A stretch of DNA of 64,000 bases from CAZDET01 sp964504335 (GTDB taxonomy: Bacteria; Bacteroidota; Bacteroidia; Chitinophagales; Saprospiraceae), in assembly GCA_964504335.1 (NCBI GenBank), contig CAZDET010000001.1, positions 1 to 64,000 on the forward strand, read 5' to 3'. Under the pieces are notes generated by a model. The model was not told the DNA's origin. It searched no databases and worked only from the letters and a program-made list of their open reading frames with translations. Shown piece after piece: positions 8,167 to 16,151 of the stretch; positions within the stretch are counted from its first letter, which is position 1, and the number at the start of each line of letters is the position of its first letter. Position numbers and translations under genes: made by a program.

Positions 8167-8682
8167 GATGAGGATTTCTTATAAAACAGCCATTTAACAG
8201 CCTCCTTACCGTTAAGTTGAGCGGCACCGTCAGTTACGGGTAAGATCCAACTAGTAGACAAATACACCAACTACTATTTCGTATGGATGGTCGGCGGCAT
8301 GCGGTAGCCGGCCGACTGAGGAGTCGGTTTTGGGTCCGGGCCGGTCGCACACCATATATGTGGGTGGGAAATGCCCACCCTCCTTTCCTGCCTACCTCTT
8401 GGGGCATGCAAGTAGCCCAAGCGTACACCAAGCACGCGACTACCCACGATGTAAACGGCCGCAATAAAATACATTGGGGATTTCACCTGTCCGTCGGACC
8501 GGTTATTGTGAGAATGGCAATTGCAATATCGGCCTTTTAATGATACCTGTCAAGGCTGTGCTATCGCTTTTTTGTACTACTGAATCACCCCACCCCCCCC
8601 TCTGGCAAAATAGAGGATGCGATAAAATGTAGTACATTCGTCCTCGTTTACATTGCATCTACTAACCCCCAAAACGATTCGT
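8167..8682. other. 516-bp intergenic region with several hairpins, no credible gene
   Basis: This divergent region between hemH and surE has no convincing ORF; the 85-codon plus frame at 8283-8540 has no family features. It does hold local structure. CCGACT-gagg-AGTCGG followed by TTTT lies at 8312-8331 and is terminator-like on the plus strand. GGTGGG-aaatg-CCCACC lies near 8370. The near-repeat GGCATGC(N)GTAGCC occurs at 8296-8309 and 8403-8417. TGTACTAC (about 8572) has its complement GTAGTACA about 50 nt later. It could encode a small structured RNA. I could not match it to tmRNA, RNase P RNA, SRP RNA or a known riboswitch by eye. Confidence 0.4.
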
Positions 8683-9483
8683 ATGGCCCGCCCTTTGATC
8701 CTCGTAACGAACGATGATGGTATTACTGCACCGGGTATTCAGCACCTGGTAGAGGCTGCCAGTAAATATGGCGAAGTAGTAGTCGTAGCCCCTAATGCTC
8801 CGCAATCGGCCATGGGGCACGCCATCACGATCCAGACGCCCCTGCGCGTCTATCGGAGTCGGGCCTTCGAGGAGGTGGATGTGGAGGCCTACGAGTGCAG
8901 CGGCACGCCCGTAGATTGCGTTAAATTGTCGAAATCCGTTATTTTGAAAGGGCGCACACCGGATTTGTGTCTTTCTGGCATCAACCACGGAAGCAATGCC
9001 TCGATAAATATCATATACAGCGGTACGCTTTCCGCAGCGATGGAGGCTTCCCTGGAAGCCATTCCGAGCATTGGGTTTTCCTTGTTGGACTATTCCCACG
9101 ATGCCGACTTCAAATCCGGATTGCCCTACGTCCAGCGCATTATCGAATTCGTTTTGGAGCACGGCATGGATGAAGGAAGCCTGTTCAATGTGAATATTCC
9201 CAAGTTATCCACGGAGGAAATTAAGGGGATCAAAGTATGCCGGCAGGCGGATGCACGCTGGGTGGAGGAATTCGCAGAGGCTTACGACCCACAAGGGCAA
9301 CCTTACTATTGGCTGACGGGCCGCTTCGTCAACGATGACCAGGGTACGGATACGGATGTATGGGCCCTCGAGAATGGATACATCTCGCTGGTCCCTTCTC
9401 ATCACGATTTGACCAATTACCGGGCCTTGCCCGCCTTGAAAACGATGGAATCCCTTCACTCAACAAGCGAACAATTCAAGTAA
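8683..9483 (+). CDS. surE: 5'/3'-nucleotidase SurE
   Basis: A 266-residue nucleoside 5'-monophosphate phosphatase of the SurE family. I start at the ATG at 8683 (MARPLILVTNDDGITAPGIQ) because the open frame upstream needs a TTG at 8653. The metal-binding NDDG is at residues 10-13, followed by VVVVAPNAPQSAMGHAI, CSGTPVDCVKLS and LCLSGINHGSNASINIIYSG, all diagnostic. It heads a tight three-gene unit: a small membrane protein 9 bp downstream, then lpxB. This order is common in Bacteroidota. Confidence 0.95.
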   Translation: MARPLILVTNDDGITAPGIQHLVEAASKYGEVVVVAPNAPQSAMGHAITIQTPLRVYRSRAFEEVDVEAYECSGTPVDCVKLSKSVILKGRTPDLCLSGINHGSNASINIIYSGTLSAAMEASLEAIPSIGFSLLDYSHDADFKSGLPYVQRIIEFVLEHGMDEGSLFNVNIPKLSTEEIKGIKVCRQADARWVEEFAEAYDPQGQPYYWLTGRFVNDDQGTDTDVWALENGYISLVPSHHDLTNYRALPALKTMESLHSTSEQFK

Positions 9484-9492
9484 TACCCAATC

Positions 9493-9792
9493 ATGTCGCG
9501 CAATAATTCCATTTGGTTAGGTCTACTCATCGGACTGGCGCTGCCCGCTCTGGGATACCCCGTCCTGCTGTTTTTGTACGAACAACTGGAAGAGGCAGGC
9601 ATCGTCAGCAGCAGTGGTTTTTCCGGCGACTTTCGCCAGCGTACAGTGGCTATTCTGGCCTTGTGTCTCAACCTCCTGCCTCTACGTCGATTCCAGGGCC
9701 AGCGGGCTACCCGCAGTATTCGTGGTTTGGTATTAGCCACCCTGTTGTTAGGGGTGCTATGGTTCATTTACTTCAACGATAGCTTCCTGTAG
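9493..9792 (+). CDS. Small three-helix membrane protein between surE and lpxB
   Basis: A 99-residue protein of unknown function. Three hydrophobic segments are visible: about 8-30 (WLGLLIGLALPALGYPVLL), about 50-63 (VAILALCLNLLPL) and about 78-95 (GLVLATLLLGVLWFIYF). Basic residues (RRFQGQR) lie between segments two and three. It begins 9 bp after surE and ends 2 bp before lpxB, so translation is probably coupled. The position suggests an inner-membrane role tied to lipid A synthesis, but nothing in the sequence proves it. Confidence 0.75.
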   Translation: MSRNNSIWLGLLIGLALPALGYPVLLFLYEQLEEAGIVSSSGFSGDFRQRTVAILALCLNLLPLRRFQGQRATRSIRGLVLATLLLGVLWFIYFNDSFL

Positions 9793-9794
9793 CT

Positions 9795-10910
9795 ATGAAG
9801 TACTACCTGATCGCAGGAGAGGCCTCCGGCGACTTACACGGTTCGCGCCTCATGCAAGCTATTCGCCAACGAGATCCAGCAGCCGAATTTCGCATCTGGG
9901 GAGGCGACCTCATGGAAGCGGCTGGAGGGCAGCTAGTGAAACACTATCGCGACCTGGCCTTCATGGGGTTTGTAGAAGTGGTTGCAAACCTGCGTACGAT
10001 TCTTCGCAATTTGCACTTTTGCAAAGAAGACATCACTCAATGGCAACCCGACAAACTCATTCTAATCGACTACCCCGGATTTAATTTGCGCATCGCCAAA
10101 TGGGCGGTCCAGATTCCTGCCGAGGTTATCTACTACATCTCTCCCCAAATTTGGGCCTGGCATACCAGCAGGGTCCATCAGATTAAACGCACCGTCGACC
10201 GCATGCTCGTTATCCTTCCCTTCGAGCAGGAATTTTACGCCAAGCACGGAATGGCGGTGGATTTTGTGGGGCATCCCCTGCTCGATGTTGTCGAACACTT
10301 CGAACCAACTTCCGATTTTCGGCAGCGCTATGCCCTAGACGACCGACCGATCGTCGCGCTACTCCCCGGCAGCCGCCGCCAGGAAATTGAACGGGTGTTG
10401 CCCATTATGCTGGAAACAGCCAGCCGCTTCCCCGATTTACAATTTGCCATTGCAGGGGCTCCTTCCCGGCCGCCGGATCAATACGAGTTACTGATGGAGC
10501 AGTCGCCAAAAGTAGCTACCATTCGCCTGATTTCAAACGAAACCTACGCCCTGCTCCACCACGCCCACGCGGCACTGGTAACCAGCGGCACCGCTACTCT
10601 GGAAACGGCCATGTTCAATGTGCCCCTGTGCGTCTGCTACCGCGGTGGTGGTCTGAGCTATTGGATTGCCCGCCGCCTGGTGGAGGTCAAGTACATTAGT
10701 CTTGTTAATTTAATCGTGGATCGGCCACTGGTGCAGGAGTTGATCCAGCAAGAGCTCACAGCCGACAACCTCGCCGAGGAACTTTCCAAACTTCTGGACC
10801 CGATATACCGCGAACGCCTGCAAGCGGGGTTCGCCGAACTGCGGCAATTGCTTGGCCAGTCCGGTGCCGCCAGTAAGGCCGCTGAGTTGATCACCCAATC
10901 TGCCATTTAG
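9795..10910 (+). CDS. lpxB: Lipid-A-disaccharide synthase
   Basis: A 371-residue GT19 glycosyltransferase that joins UDP-2,3-diacylglucosamine and lipid X to make the lipid A disaccharide at the inner face of the inner membrane. Motifs: GEASGDLHGSRLM at 8-20, LAFMGFVEVV, LIDYPGFNLRIAKWA, VIYYISPQIWAWHTSR, FVGHPLLDVV, ALLPGSRRQEIERVLPIM and the acceptor block VTSGTATLETAMFNVPLCVC. The length is normal and the start is the ATG two bases after the stop of the upstream membrane-protein gene. It confirms a lipid A-bearing outer membrane. Confidence 0.95.
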   Translation: MKYYLIAGEASGDLHGSRLMQAIRQRDPAAEFRIWGGDLMEAAGGQLVKHYRDLAFMGFVEVVANLRTILRNLHFCKEDITQWQPDKLILIDYPGFNLRIAKWAVQIPAEVIYYISPQIWAWHTSRVHQIKRTVDRMLVILPFEQEFYAKHGMAVDFVGHPLLDVVEHFEPTSDFRQRYALDDRPIVALLPGSRRQEIERVLPIMLETASRFPDLQFAIAGAPSRPPDQYELLMEQSPKVATIRLISNETYALLHHAHAALVTSGTATLETAMFNVPLCVCYRGGGLSYWIARRLVEVKYISLVNLIVDRPLVQELIQQELTADNLAEELSKLLDPIYRERLQAGFAELRQLLGQSGAASKAAELITQSAI

Positions 10911-11080
10911 CGTAGAGGAGTTGCCCCATCCAACGGTGCGTAGCAATAGTGCCGACCGGGAGGTCGTTTTTATTCATACAGCCATACGCGCAAAGCGCTG
11001 AACTCTTTTATCGATCAACAGTTTTGACTGGAAATTCGTATCTTAAGAAACCAGATCCAAAGCCCCTAATCACTCTTCAC

Positions 11081-11296
11081 ATGGAACAGTTCCGTCGGAA
11101 GCTCGAGTACTCTGCCTTTGGGGTTTGCACCTACATCGGCCAACGCATGGGTATCACCACCTCACGGGTGCGGCTCTATTTCATTTATATTTCCTGCCTT
11201 ACCCTGGGTTCACCCGTCATTTTCTACCTGTTCACCGCCTTTTGGCTGAATGTGCGTCGCTATATTCGCAATGGCAGGAATCTAGTCTATAGATAG
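11081..11296 (+). CDS. PspC-domain small membrane protein
   Basis: A 71-residue protein starting at the ATG at 11081 (MEQFRRKLEYSAFGVCTYIG); the frame is open upstream to 10949 without a better start. The pattern FGVCTYIGQRMGITTSRVRL, followed by a single hydrophobic helix (FIYISCLTLGSPVIFYLFTA), fits the PspC domain, usually RLYRSxxxxxIGGVCGGLAxYxxxDPxxVRL. Bacteroidota often encode such single-domain PspC proteins near housekeeping genes. Role presumably in envelope stress. The divergent N-terminal consensus keeps the confidence moderate. Confidence 0.7.
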   Translation: MEQFRRKLEYSAFGVCTYIGQRMGITTSRVRLYFIYISCLTLGSPVIFYLFTAFWLNVRRYIRNGRNLVYR

Positions 11297-11300
11297 CTTG

Positions 11301-11366
11301 TTAGTACTTTAGTCGGTTAGTACTCTAGTCTTTTTGTTATAAACTTATGACGGACTAAAATACTAG
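11301..11366. repeat. TTAGTACTTTAGTC repeats with an inverted copy
   Basis: TTAGTACTTTAGTC at 11301-11314 is followed by TTAGTACTCTAGTC at 11317-11330. An inverted relative, GACTAAAATACTAG, lies at 11353-11366. The three can pair as a long imperfect hairpin between the convergent pspC and DUF4159 genes and may end transcription from both sides. The identical 14-mer recurs twice at 49020-49049. Confidence 0.7.
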
Positions 11367-11371
11367 TAAAC

Positions 11372-12043
11372 CTACTGCGCGAACGCAAACTGGATGATGT
11401 TTGCTCCCATTCGTAGGGCCTGCTGTCGGATGGCTTCGGGATCATTATGTACATCGGGGTCTTCCCAGCCATCCCCCAAATCGCATTCGAAAGTGTAGAA
11501 ACAGACCAGGCGATTTTCCCAAAATATGCCATAGCCCTGTGCGGGATCACCGTCGTGTTCGTGCACTTTCGGCAGCCCGCGCGGGAATTCGAACCGCTGA
11601 TGGTAAATCGGATGGTCGAAGGGGAGCTCCACAAATTCGAGTTCGGGGAATACGCGCTTCATGGCCGTCCGTACGTAGGGGTCCATCCCGTAATTATCGT
11701 CGATGTGCAAAAAACCGCCGCCGATGAGGTAATTGCGCAAGTTATCGGCTTCTGCATCCGAGAAAACCACATTTCCGTGGCCCGTCATGTGAATCCAGGG
11801 ATAGTTGAATAGTTCGGCACTGCCCACTTCGACGGTGGCGTAATCCATTGAAAAATTCGTGCCCAGATTCTGATTGCAAAAGCGCGCCAAGTTGGGCAGG
11901 GCCGTCGGATTAGAGTACCAGTCGCCTCCACCATTGTATTTGAGTAATCCGAGCTGCATTGGCCGAACCGATGGTGTTTCGGTTGCGGCCGCAAACAGGA
12001 CTACGATAAAGGTGCAGATAAAGAACCGAATGAGATAGTTCAT
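11372..12043 (-). CDS. DUF4159 secreted protein
   Basis: A 223-residue exported protein starting at the ATG at 12043 (MNYLIRFFICTFIVVLFAAA, a signal peptide). It carries the DUF4159 pattern: LGLLKYNGGGDWYSNPTALP, PWIHMTGHGNVVFSDAEADN, LIGGGFLHIDDNYGMDPYVR, and GIFWENRLVCFYTFECDLGD at the end. The fold is probably a glutamine-amidotransferase-like flavodoxin sandwich, but no catalytic triad is evident. The ATG follows the rsmE stop by one base (TAG-C-ATG), so the two are translationally coupled. This rsmE-DUF4159 pairing is common in Bacteroidota. Function unknown. Confidence 0.85.
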   Translation of the reverse strand: MNYLIRFFICTFIVVLFAAATETPSVRPMQLGLLKYNGGGDWYSNPTALPNLARFCNQNLGTNFSMDYATVEVGSAELFNYPWIHMTGHGNVVFSDAEADNLRNYLIGGGFLHIDDNYGMDPYVRTAMKRVFPELEFVELPFDHPIYHQRFEFPRGLPKVHEHDGDPAQGYGIFWENRLVCFYTFECDLGDGWEDPDVHNDPEAIRQQALRMGANIIQFAFAQ

Positions 12044-12044
12044 G

Positions 12045-12773
12045 CTAAACGTGCTTGTGTCGGTTGTGCAAGTGATGTAATAATCGAACGGATTGTACAG
12101 CGACCAGCGCCGCCGTTTCGGTGCGTAGCCGGTTGGGGCCGAGGCTGATCGGCCGAAACCCTGCGGCCCGAGCCTGCTCCGCCTCCTCCGGAGAGAACCC
12201 GCCCTCCGGACCAATCATAATCAAAACGTCGCTTGGGTGTGGATAAGTGTCGGCGAGTGTAGCATTGACCGATTCGTCGATCCAGGCAATACAGCGCTGC
12301 GGACAGTCGGCGGTTCGTTCCAGGAAGGTGCCCCAATCTGTAAGCGCTTCCAGGCGCGGCAGCCAGGCCTGCCGGCTTTGCTTCATAGCGGCAACCAGCA
12401 CTTTCTCATAGCGATCCGTTCGGATTTGGCGGCGTTCGCTACGCCGCGTCAGTAGTGGAATGATTTGATCGACCCCGATTTCAGTGGCTTTTTCCAAAAA
12501 CCACTCAAACCGTTCGTTGCGCTTCGTCGGGGCAACGGCCAGTCGCAGGGTGTATCCCGACCGCACCGTCTCCCGTTTCATTAACGTGACCTCCAACTGA
12601 CACTGTCGCTTACCGACCTGCACGATCGCACCTCGGTACCAACCTCCTTTCCCGTCTACTAGTAGCAGTTCATCCCCAACCCGATGGCGCAATACCTGTA
12701 TGGCGTGCCGGCGTTCTTCCTCCGGGAGTTCGAAGGTGCCTTCCGTTATCGTCGGTGTATAGTATAATTCCAT
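12045..12773 (-). CDS. rsmE: 16S rRNA (uracil-1498-N3)-methyltransferase
   Basis: A 242-residue SPOUT-family methyltransferase that modifies U1498 of 16S rRNA. N-terminal PUA-like part: EERRHAIQVLRHRVGDELLL. The SPOUT domain holds the knot motifs: EKATEIGVDQIIPLLTRRS, MKQSRQAWLPRL, IGPEGGFSPEEAEQARAAGF and SLGPNRLRTETAALVAVQSV. The start is the ATG at 12773. It is first in a two-gene unit with the DUF4159 gene and is divergent from rseP. Confidence 0.95.
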   Translation of the reverse strand: MELYYTPTITEGTFELPEEERRHAIQVLRHRVGDELLLVDGKGGWYRGAIVQVGKRQCQLEVTLMKRETVRSGYTLRLAVAPTKRNERFEWFLEKATEIGVDQIIPLLTRRSERRQIRTDRYEKVLVAAMKQSRQAWLPRLEALTDWGTFLERTADCPQRCIAWIDESVNATLADTYPHPSDVLIMIGPEGGFSPEEAEQARAAGFRPISLGPNRLRTETAALVAVQSVRLLHHLHNRHKHV

Positions 12774-12964
12774 AAAACCAAAAGCCGTTGGCCGGTGTAA
12801 TTAACGCAAAGGACGGTTGCCGATTCATCGACGAGAGGTGGCTAAAGGTCGAAAAATCCACTACCTTTACCAATTCATCAACAACAACCTTCGCCGGGAG
12901 GCTGTTTTGGAACGACACGTATTCATGGGATTGCGACCGGTCCCGTACAAGAGTCATATAGCTT

Positions 12965-14311
12965 ATGGATTTTCTGATTATGGCTGGCCAGCTAATGCTC
13001 AGCCTTTCCATTCTGATAGTTTTGCACGAATTGGGGCACTTTCTTCCGGCCCGCTTTTTCGGCACGAGGGTGGAGAAGTTTTATCTTTTCTTTAATCCCG
13101 GTTTCTCCCTGATTAGTAAAAAAATCGGGGAAACCGAGTATGGGATTGGCTGGCTTCCACTGGGAGGATATGTGAAGATTTCGGGAATGATCGATGAAAG
13201 CTTCGATACCGAGCAGATGACTTCCGAGCCGCAGCCCTACGAATTCCGCTCCAAGCCCGCCTGGCAAAGACTTATCATTATGCTCGGCGGTGTAACGGTC
13301 AATTTCTTGCTGGGCTTCTTCCTCTACGGTATCGTACTGTGGGTTTGGGGAGAAGAATTTCTTCCCACCCGGAACGTCGAACACGGCATTTTTGCCGATT
13401 CGCTAGGTCAGGACCTGGGGCTGAGGACTGGCGACTATGTACTTGCCGTAGGCGATCAACCATTTGAGGTATTCAATGACCGCTTCATCTTGCGCGGTAT
13501 TGTGATTGATGATGCGAAGTCTATCACGGTCCAGCGCGACGGGGAAGAGACCGTTCTGCCCGTGGAGGAACGCTTTGTAGACATTCTCTCTCGTCATGAA
13601 AATAAAGATAAACGCCTGTTTTACGCCCGCCGCCCCTTCGTGGTGGGGCAAGTAAGGAAGGGCTCCCCCGCCGAGCAGGCAGGGATCCAAGCGGATGATA
13701 AGATCGTAGCCTTTAACGAAACAACCACTACCTTCTTCGACGAGTTTCTCGAGTTAGCTCGTCAAAATAAAGGCCAAGCCGCTGTCATCACTGTCGAACG
13801 CGATGGTCAACGTAAAGAATTTCCACTCACTCTCACCGAAGAAGGCAACATCGGGGTGTACGCCTACGGGGCCCCCTACTTCTTTGATACCGAACGCCGG
13901 GAATACACTTTCTCCGAGGCCATGCCAGCAGGGGTAGAAAAAGGCGTTGGCTTCCTCTCCGACCAAATCAAAGCTTTCGGGCAAATTTTCCGCGGAAAAA
14001 TCAAGGCCAGCGAGAGCTTGGGGGGCTTTGCCTCCATCGGACGCATGTTTGGCGATCAGTGGGTATGGGAACGCTTCTGGCAAATGACTGCGGTGTTATC
14101 CCTCATTCTGGCCTTCATGAACCTGTTGCCCATTCCCGCCCTCGACGGCGGGCACGTCATGTTTCTGCTGTACGAAGTGGTAACAGGCCGCAAGCCGAGC
14201 GATAAGTTCATGGAATACGCCACTATGGTCGGTTTTGTGATCGTTATTGCGCTGGTACTTTACGCCAATGGCCTGGATATTCTACGCTGGGCGAGAGGAT
14301 TCTTCGGCTAA
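12965..14311 (+). CDS. rseP: RIP metalloprotease RseP (site-2 protease)
   Basis: A 448-residue intramembrane zinc protease. The first helix carries the zinc motif HELGH at residues 21-25 (LIVLHELGHFLPARFFGTRV). The second helix is at about 100-120 (LGGVTVNFLLGFFLYGIVLW). One to two PDZ domains follow (about 130-320, including GSPAEQAGIQADDKIVAFN). The C-terminal helix has NLLPIPALDGGH with the third zinc-ligand Asp. It cleaves anti-sigma factors or signal-peptide remnants in the inner membrane. Start at the ATG at 12965. Followed 14 bp later by hscB. Confidence 0.95.
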   Translation: MDFLIMAGQLMLSLSILIVLHELGHFLPARFFGTRVEKFYLFFNPGFSLISKKIGETEYGIGWLPLGGYVKISGMIDESFDTEQMTSEPQPYEFRSKPAWQRLIIMLGGVTVNFLLGFFLYGIVLWVWGEEFLPTRNVEHGIFADSLGQDLGLRTGDYVLAVGDQPFEVFNDRFILRGIVIDDAKSITVQRDGEETVLPVEERFVDILSRHENKDKRLFYARRPFVVGQVRKGSPAEQAGIQADDKIVAFNETTTTFFDEFLELARQNKGQAAVITVERDGQRKEFPLTLTEEGNIGVYAYGAPYFFDTERREYTFSEAMPAGVEKGVGFLSDQIKAFGQIFRGKIKASESLGGFASIGRMFGDQWVWERFWQMTAVLSLILAFMNLLPIPALDGGHVMFLLYEVVTGRKPSDKFMEYATMVGFVIVIALVLYANGLDILRWARGFFG

Positions 14312-14325
14312 CAAGCACTCCATTC

Positions 14326-14853
14326 GTGGTGAATTATTTCGAATTCTTCGACTTACCCGTCGCTCCCACAGTCGATCAGGCGCGCCTCAAGCGTGCTTAC
14401 TACCAAAAAAGTCGGGAGCATCATCCCGACTTTCACACGCTTTCCGATAGCGATCGGCAGTCGGAATCGCTGGAGCAATCCACAATCACCAATCAGGCTT
14501 ACCAAACCCTGAACGATCCTGATCGCCGGATGCGCTATTTCCTGGAACTCAAGGGCGTCTTGGAAGAAGAAGGAAAAAATGAGGTCCCCCAGGAATTCCT
14601 GATGGAAATGATGGAGGTCAATGAATCGCTCATGGAGTTGGAATTCGACAACAATCCCGACACCCGCCGGACGGTCGAAACGCAAATCGATGCCCTCGAT
14701 CGCCAACTGACCGCCAGCGTACAACCCATCCTGGATAAGTACGCCCCTTCCAATGCCTCGAAAGAGGAACTTTCTGCTCTGAAAGACTATTATCTCAAGC
14801 GCCGCTATCTATTGCGGATTCGGAATAATTTAGCTACTTTTGCCGGGCATTAA
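14326..14853 (+). CDS. hscB: Fe-S cluster assembly co-chaperone HscB
   Basis: A 175-residue J-domain protein that delivers the IscU scaffold to its Hsp70 partner. The J domain occupies about 1-75: YFEFFDLPVAPTVDQ, then the HPD motif in REHHPDFHTL and NQAYQTLNDPDRRMRYFL. The C-terminal helical domain (80-170) matches HscB (EVPQEFLMEMMEVNESLMEL). No ATG is available. I use GTG at 14326; a second GTG follows directly at 14329. It lies 14 bp downstream of rseP. Confidence 0.9.
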   Translation: MVNYFEFFDLPVAPTVDQARLKRAYYQKSREHHPDFHTLSDSDRQSESLEQSTITNQAYQTLNDPDRRMRYFLELKGVLEEEGKNEVPQEFLMEMMEVNESLMELEFDNNPDTRRTVETQIDALDRQLTASVQPILDKYAPSNASKEELSALKDYYLKRRYLLRIRNNLATFAGH

Positions 14854-14855
14854 AT

Positions 14856-14969
14856 CGATGTGCCCATTTGGCAATGTGCTAATGTGTCGATGATGCCATT
14901 ATCGCATTTTCAAGCATCTATTCTACAGTCATTGTCATATTGATACATCGAGACATTGCCACATTGAAC
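14856..14969. repeat. Degenerate AATGTG/TGGCA repeats with inverted copies
   Basis: Between hscB and the tRNA genes a quasi-repetitive stretch contains TTTGGCAATGTGCTAATGTG and TCGATG on the left, and their inverted counterparts (CATCGAG, ACATTGCCACATTG) on the right. The whole can fold back on itself. Similar strings occur at 49121-49141, 51041-51085 and 54707-54727. Confidence 0.55.
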
Positions 14970-14970
14970 A

Positions 14971-15054
14971 GCCGGAGTGGCGGAATTGGTAGACGCGCTG
15001 GATTCAAAATCCAGTGGTAGCAATACCGTGCGGGTTCGATTCCCGCCTCCGGTA
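14971..15054 (+). tRNA. tRNA-Leu (anticodon CAA)
   Basis: An 84-nt class II tRNA. The acceptor stem GCCGGAG pairs with CTCCGGT, with a G-U first pair and discriminator A. The anticodon arm CTGGA-TTCAAAA-TCCAG gives anticodon CAA (Leu, UUG codon). The long variable arm is GGTAGCAATACC, and the T arm is GCGGG-TTCGATT-CCCGC. CCA is not encoded. Confidence 0.95.
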
Positions 15055-15063
15055 CTTTTACCT

Positions 15064-15147
15064 GCCGAAGTGGTGAAATTGGTAGACACGCACGTTTCAG
15101 GGGCGTGTGGCTTCACGGCCGTGCGGGTTCGAGTCCCGCCTTCGGCA
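15064..15147 (+). tRNA. tRNA-Leu (anticodon CAG)
   Basis: An 84-nt class II tRNA 9 bp after the first one. The acceptor stem GCCGAAG/CTTCGGC is perfect, with discriminator A. The anticodon arm CACGT-TTCAGGG-GCGTG gives anticodon CAG (Leu, CUG codon). The variable arm is GGCTTCACGGCC and the T arm GCGGG-TTCGAGT-CCCGC. No encoded CCA. The two form one transcription unit. Confidence 0.95.
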
Positions 15148-15156
15148 CACTTCCGA

Positions 15157-15190
15157 AAGCCTGATGACCGAATGGTTGTCAGGCTTTTTT
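15157..15190 (+). terminator. Terminator of the tRNA-Leu pair
   Basis: An 8-bp stem AAGCCTGA/TCAGGCTT with an inner ACC/GGT pairing, followed by a T-run, begins 10 nt after the second tRNA. Confidence 0.85.
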
Positions 15191-15206
15191 CATGCCGGGA
15201 TGTGTG

Positions 15207-15248
15207 CAAAAAAAAGTTCCACCCCGACCGAGCTAAGGGGGTGGAACT
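15207..15248 (-). terminator. Terminator of the SPFH-protein gene
   Basis: Read on the minus strand, the 11-bp stem AGTTCCACCCC/GGGGTGGAACT has a 12-nt loop and is followed by eight T residues. It lies 39 bp beyond the stop of the gene at 15287. Confidence 0.9.
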
Positions 15249-15286
15249 AAAAACATGACTACTTTGGACCTATCACTAGTTCTTTA

Positions 15287-16117
15287 TCAGTTGCCGCCGA
15301 TTGATCGGCGCATACTGGTACTCTTGGCTCCGGATTCCCCCTCGGTAATCATGACCGGCAGGTCGCCGTCAGAAACAATCACCTTGGTATTCGGAGAAGT
15401 GGCTAGCTGGAGGAAAGCTTCAATCGATTTGAACTGAAGAACTTCTTGGGTGAGTCCTTCTGCGATAATCAATTGAGCATCGCGTACTCCCTCTGCTTCA
15501 ATTCGCTTACGCTCGGCCTCCCGGCGCGCTTCTTCCAGGACGAATTCCATGCGCAGGGCCTGCTGCTCTGCTTGCAGCTTTTCTTCGATGGCCCGGGCGA
15601 GATTGTTGGGTAATGTGATCGACTTGATCAGCACGGATTCAATTTGAATACCTCGCCCCTCCAGATTATTGGCCATCAGTTCTTTAATGGCCTTTTCGAT
15701 GGTAGCGCGTTCGCCGGTATGCATGTCTTTGGCAAAAAATCGAGCCGACACATCCGCTACCGCCGAGCGGAATACCGGAAGGATGACGCTGCGTTCGAAA
15801 TTCGGTCCGATTTGCCGAAGCAGGTCGGGCGCATCTTTGCCCTCCAAGTGATAAAGGATCGATATCTCTGCCCGGATATTGAGTCCTTCCTTTGAGGGCA
15901 AATTGAGTTCCACCTCCATGTTTTCCGTTTGAGTGCTGACTTTCACCACCGTCGATGTAAACGGATTGAAGAAGGTCACTCCTTGGTCATAGGGCTTGTC
16001 TTTGTATTTACCTAGGGTACGCTTCACCCCTACTTCCCCTTCGCGTACAATCGCGCATCCGGGCAGGATCAGTAGGGAGGCGAGTGCCAGAAAGGCAAAT
16101 GAAAGAAACGTTCGCAT
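15287..16117 (-). CDS. Prohibitin/SPFH-family lipoprotein
   Basis: A 276-residue lipoprotein: MRTFLSFAFLALASLLILPG with Cys21 as lipidation site. It is followed by an SPFH/prohibitin domain (AIVREGEVGVKRTLGKYKDK, NPFTSTVVKVSTQTENMEVE, VSARFFAKDMHTGERATIEK) and a long coiled-coil flotillin-like arm (AIEEKLQAEQQALRMEFVLE, about 175-235). Such proteins form oligomeric cages or membrane microdomains. The lipobox variant places it outside the inner membrane or facing the periplasm, and is typical of Bacteroidota. Frames upstream of 16117 lack a signal. It lies 34 bp downstream of the TPR gene, so the two probably form an operon closed by the terminator at 15207. Confidence 0.85.
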   Translation of the reverse strand: MRTFLSFAFLALASLLILPGCAIVREGEVGVKRTLGKYKDKPYDQGVTFFNPFTSTVVKVSTQTENMEVELNLPSKEGLNIRAEISILYHLEGKDAPDLLRQIGPNFERSVILPVFRSAVADVSARFFAKDMHTGERATIEKAIKELMANNLEGRGIQIESVLIKSITLPNNLARAIEEKLQAEQQALRMEFVLEEARREAERKRIEAEGVRDAQLIIAEGLTQEVLQFKSIEAFLQLATSPNTKVIVSDGDLPVMITEGESGAKSTSMRRSIGGN

Positions 16118-16151
16118 GTTTTTTGGTTTTATGAGGTTAGCACTGAGGCTC

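Noticed and set aside
8283..8540. 85-codon frame as a small gene in the hemH-surE spacer
   Set aside because: Low-complexity product without signal, helix or family motif; overlapping frames on the other strand are equally open, which indicates GC-rich structure and not coding.
14910..15258. Frames of 93-99 codons over the tRNA region
   Set aside because: They are created by the two tRNA-Leu genes and their terminator, with no protein features.
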